The position numbers and the translations under genes were made by a program. A stretch of DNA of 6,372 nucleotides from Betaproteobacteria bacterium (lineage in GTDB: Bacteria > Pseudomonadota > Gammaproteobacteria > Burkholderiales > Burkholderiaceae_C). Positions 4,827 to 6,372 of this stretch are shown in pieces. Under the pieces are notes generated by a model. That model had not been told where the DNA came from. It ran no database searches and saw only the letters and a program-made list of their open reading frames with translations. Location: positions 1-6,372 of the forward strand of contig JANXLW010000408.1 of assembly GCA_025354965.1 (NCBI GenBank), in the 5' to 3' direction. Within the stretch, counting starts at the first letter, position 1; every line of letters begins with the position of its first letter.

Positions 4827-6372
4827 ATGGCCCTGACTGTTCAGCCCCTCCAAATCGAGTTTCCCGAAGCTCTGCCGGTGTCGGCTAAACGCGACGAGAT
4901 TATGGCTGCGCTGAGGCAGCATCAGGTCATCATCGTTTGTGGCGAAACCGGTTCTGGCAAAACCACGCAGTTGCCTAAGATTGCACTTGCCATGGGGCGT
5001 GGCAGGATGAACTACCCGCTTGTGAACAAGGACGGATCCCCTGCCGGCAAGGGCAAGCTCATTGGTCACACCCAGCCACGCCGGATTGCCGCCACCAGCG
5101 TCGCCAAACGCATTGCCGAGGAACTCAAAACCACGCTGGGTGACATTGTGGGCTTCAAGGTGCGCTTTCAGGACCGTCTCAGCCGTGATACCTCGGTCAA
5201 GCTGATGACTGACGGCATTTTGCTGGCCGAAACGCAAACCGACCCGCTACTGAATGCCTACGACACGCTGATCATTGATGAGGCGCATGAGCGCAGTCTG
5301 AATATTGATTTCCTGTTGGGCTACCTGCGTCAAATTCTGCCGCGTCGACCGGATTTGAAAATTGTGGTGACCTCGGCAACGATTGATGCGCAGCGTTTTG
5401 CCGATCACTTTGCATCTCGTAGCGGACCGGCTCCCGTCATCATGGTGTCAGGGCGCATGTTTCCGGTGGAGCAGCGCTACCGCCCGTTTGAAGAGTCACG
5501 CGACTACGACTTGAATTCGGCTATTGCCGATGGCGTTGACGAGTTATGGCGTGATGTCCATAACAGCGGCGACATTTTGGTTTTTTTGCCGGGCGAACGC
5601 GAAATCCGTGAGGCGGCGGACCATTTGCGCAAGCATCTGAGCCATCAGCCCTTGTTTCGCAATGCCGAGGTGTTGCCACTTTTTGCCCGCCTCTCGCAAG
5701 CGGAACAGGACCGCATTTTTGACAATCACAGCACACGGCGCATTGTGCTGGCTACCAATGTGGCCGAGACTTCACTCACCGTGCCGGGTATCCGCTACGT
5801 CATTGATGCGGGTACGGCGCGCATGAAGCGTTACAGTTTCAGAAGCAAGGTTGAGCAGTTACTGGTGGAGCCCATCAGTCAGTCGTCGGGTAATCAGCGC
5901 GCCGGACGTTGTGGCCGCGTGGCCAACGGCATCTGCATCCGGCTCTTCGATCAAAATGACTTTGACGCTCGCCCACGCTTTACTGATCCCGAGATTTTGC
6001 GCAGCTCACTGGCGGGCGTCATTTTGCGAATGAAGTCGCTGCACCTGGGCGTGGTGGAGGCTTTTCCATTCATCGAGCGGCCTTCCGGGCGTGCCATTGC
6101 CGACGGCTACCAACTGCTGACGGAACTCGGTGCCGTGGACGAATCCAATGAATTGACCACCATGGGCCAGGAACTGGCCAGACTACCGCTGGATCCGCGT
6201 GTCGGCCGCATGATTCTGGAAGCACGCTCCAGAGCTGCACTGGACGAAGTTCTGGTGATAGCGTCGGCACTGAGCGTGCAGGATGTTCGTGATCGTCCGA
6301 TGGAAGCGCAGCAACAGGCGGATCAGGCGCACGCCAAGTTTGACGATGAGAAGAGTGAATTCAGCGGCTACC
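4827..6372 (+). CDS. hrpA: ATP-dependent RNA helicase HrpA, N-terminal 515 residues (runs off window)
   Basis: This is a DEAH-box RNA helicase of the HrpA family, proteins of about 1,300 residues; E. coli HrpA is involved in mRNA processing and ribosome rescue. The open frame continues past the right edge, so it is 3'-partial because of the window, not by mutation. Motifs seen in order: I GETGSGKTTQ (39-48), Ia TQPRRIAA (82-89), Ib TDGILLAE (128-135), II DEAH (151-154), III SAT (183-185), IV LVFLPGEREI (251-260), V ATNVAETSLT (309-318) and VI QRAGRCGR (357-364). The winged-helix/HA2-type region follows (about 400-490). A Gly/Lys-rich insertion of roughly 20 residues (about 57-78) separates motifs I and Ia compared with E. 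coli. The ATG at 4827 is the first start after an in-frame stop at 4803-4805; its ribosome-binding site is weak (GAAG at 4821-4824). It diverges from argA. Confidence 0.96.
   Translation, partial: MALTVQPLQIEFPEALPVSAKRDEIMAALRQHQVIIVCGETGSGKTTQLPKIALAMGRGRMNYPLVNKDGSPAGKGKLIGHTQPRRIAATSVAKRIAEELKTTLGDIVGFKVRFQDRLSRDTSVKLMTDGILLAETQTDPLLNAYDTLIIDEAHERSLNIDFLLGYLRQILPRRPDLKIVVTSATIDAQRFADHFASRSGPAPVIMVSGRMFPVEQRYRPFEESRDYDLNSAIADGVDELWRDVHNSGDILVFLPGEREIREAADHLRKHLSHQPLFRNAEVLPLFARLSQAEQDRIFDNHSTRRIVLATNVAETSLTVPGIRYVIDAGTARMKRYSFRSKVEQLLVEPISQSSGNQRAGRCGRVANGICIRLFDQNDFDARPRFTDPEILRSSLAGVILRMKSLHLGVVEAFPFIERPSGRAIADGYQLLTELGAVDESNELTTMGQELARLPLDPRVGRMILEARSRAALDEVLVIASALSVQDVRDRPMEAQQQADQAHAKFDDEKSEFSGY

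Noticed and set aside
4614..5237. Minus-strand frame of 207 codons spanning the argA start and the hrpA N-terminus
   Set aside because: It overlaps the well-supported start of argA in another frame and the helicase motifs of hrpA on the other strand, and has no recognisable domain.

Overview
The window reads as a compact stretch of ordinary chromosome from a betaproteobacterium. The closest fit is Burkholderiales, probably a Comamonadaceae-like genus (Rhodoferax or Polaromonas type). I infer this from the moderately high GC content, the style of MnmC, ArgA and HrpA (for example the 'RGCGLP', 'ARCCRRGT' and 'CGDxxPMLREQQF'-like stretches of MnmC) and the divergent argA/hrpA pair. This is protein recognition from memory, not a database result. 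I see no mobile element, CRISPR array, rRNA, tRNA or phage gene, and no gap over 300 bases without a gene.

Layout from left to right: (1) a plus-strand gene ending at 460 that encodes a receiver (CheY-like) domain and whose reading frame is still open at the left edge; (2) a minus-strand pair, yggX (2475 to 2203) followed after 11 bases by mnmC (2191 to 461), whose stop codon directly abuts the stop of the receiver gene; (3) a plus-strand gene for a 77-residue four-cysteine protein (2559-2792); (4) a short intergenic stretch with a possible promoter and a strong intrinsic-terminator hairpin just before dsbB (2898-3422); (5) argA on the minus strand (4767 to 3412), whose end overlaps the end of dsbB by 11 bases; (6) hrpA on the plus strand from 4827, running off the right edge after 515 codons.

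The genes are mostly housekeeping: wobble-uridine tRNA modification (mnmC), iron/oxidative protection (yggX), periplasmic disulfide formation (dsbB), the first step of arginine synthesis (argA) and an RNA helicase (hrpA). They do not form one pathway. yggX-mnmC is the only likely operon.

I did not find a convincing new multi-gene system. The points most worth a second look are two proteins that keep their fold but seem to have lost catalytic residues. The MnmC methyltransferase half is truncated at its N-terminus and lacks its SAM-binding and active-site motifs, while its FAD half looks intact. The receiver domain lacks both the acidic pair and the phospho-acceptor aspartate. The terminator hairpin placed inside the probable dsbB leader is the third: it suggests attenuation or a short RNA.
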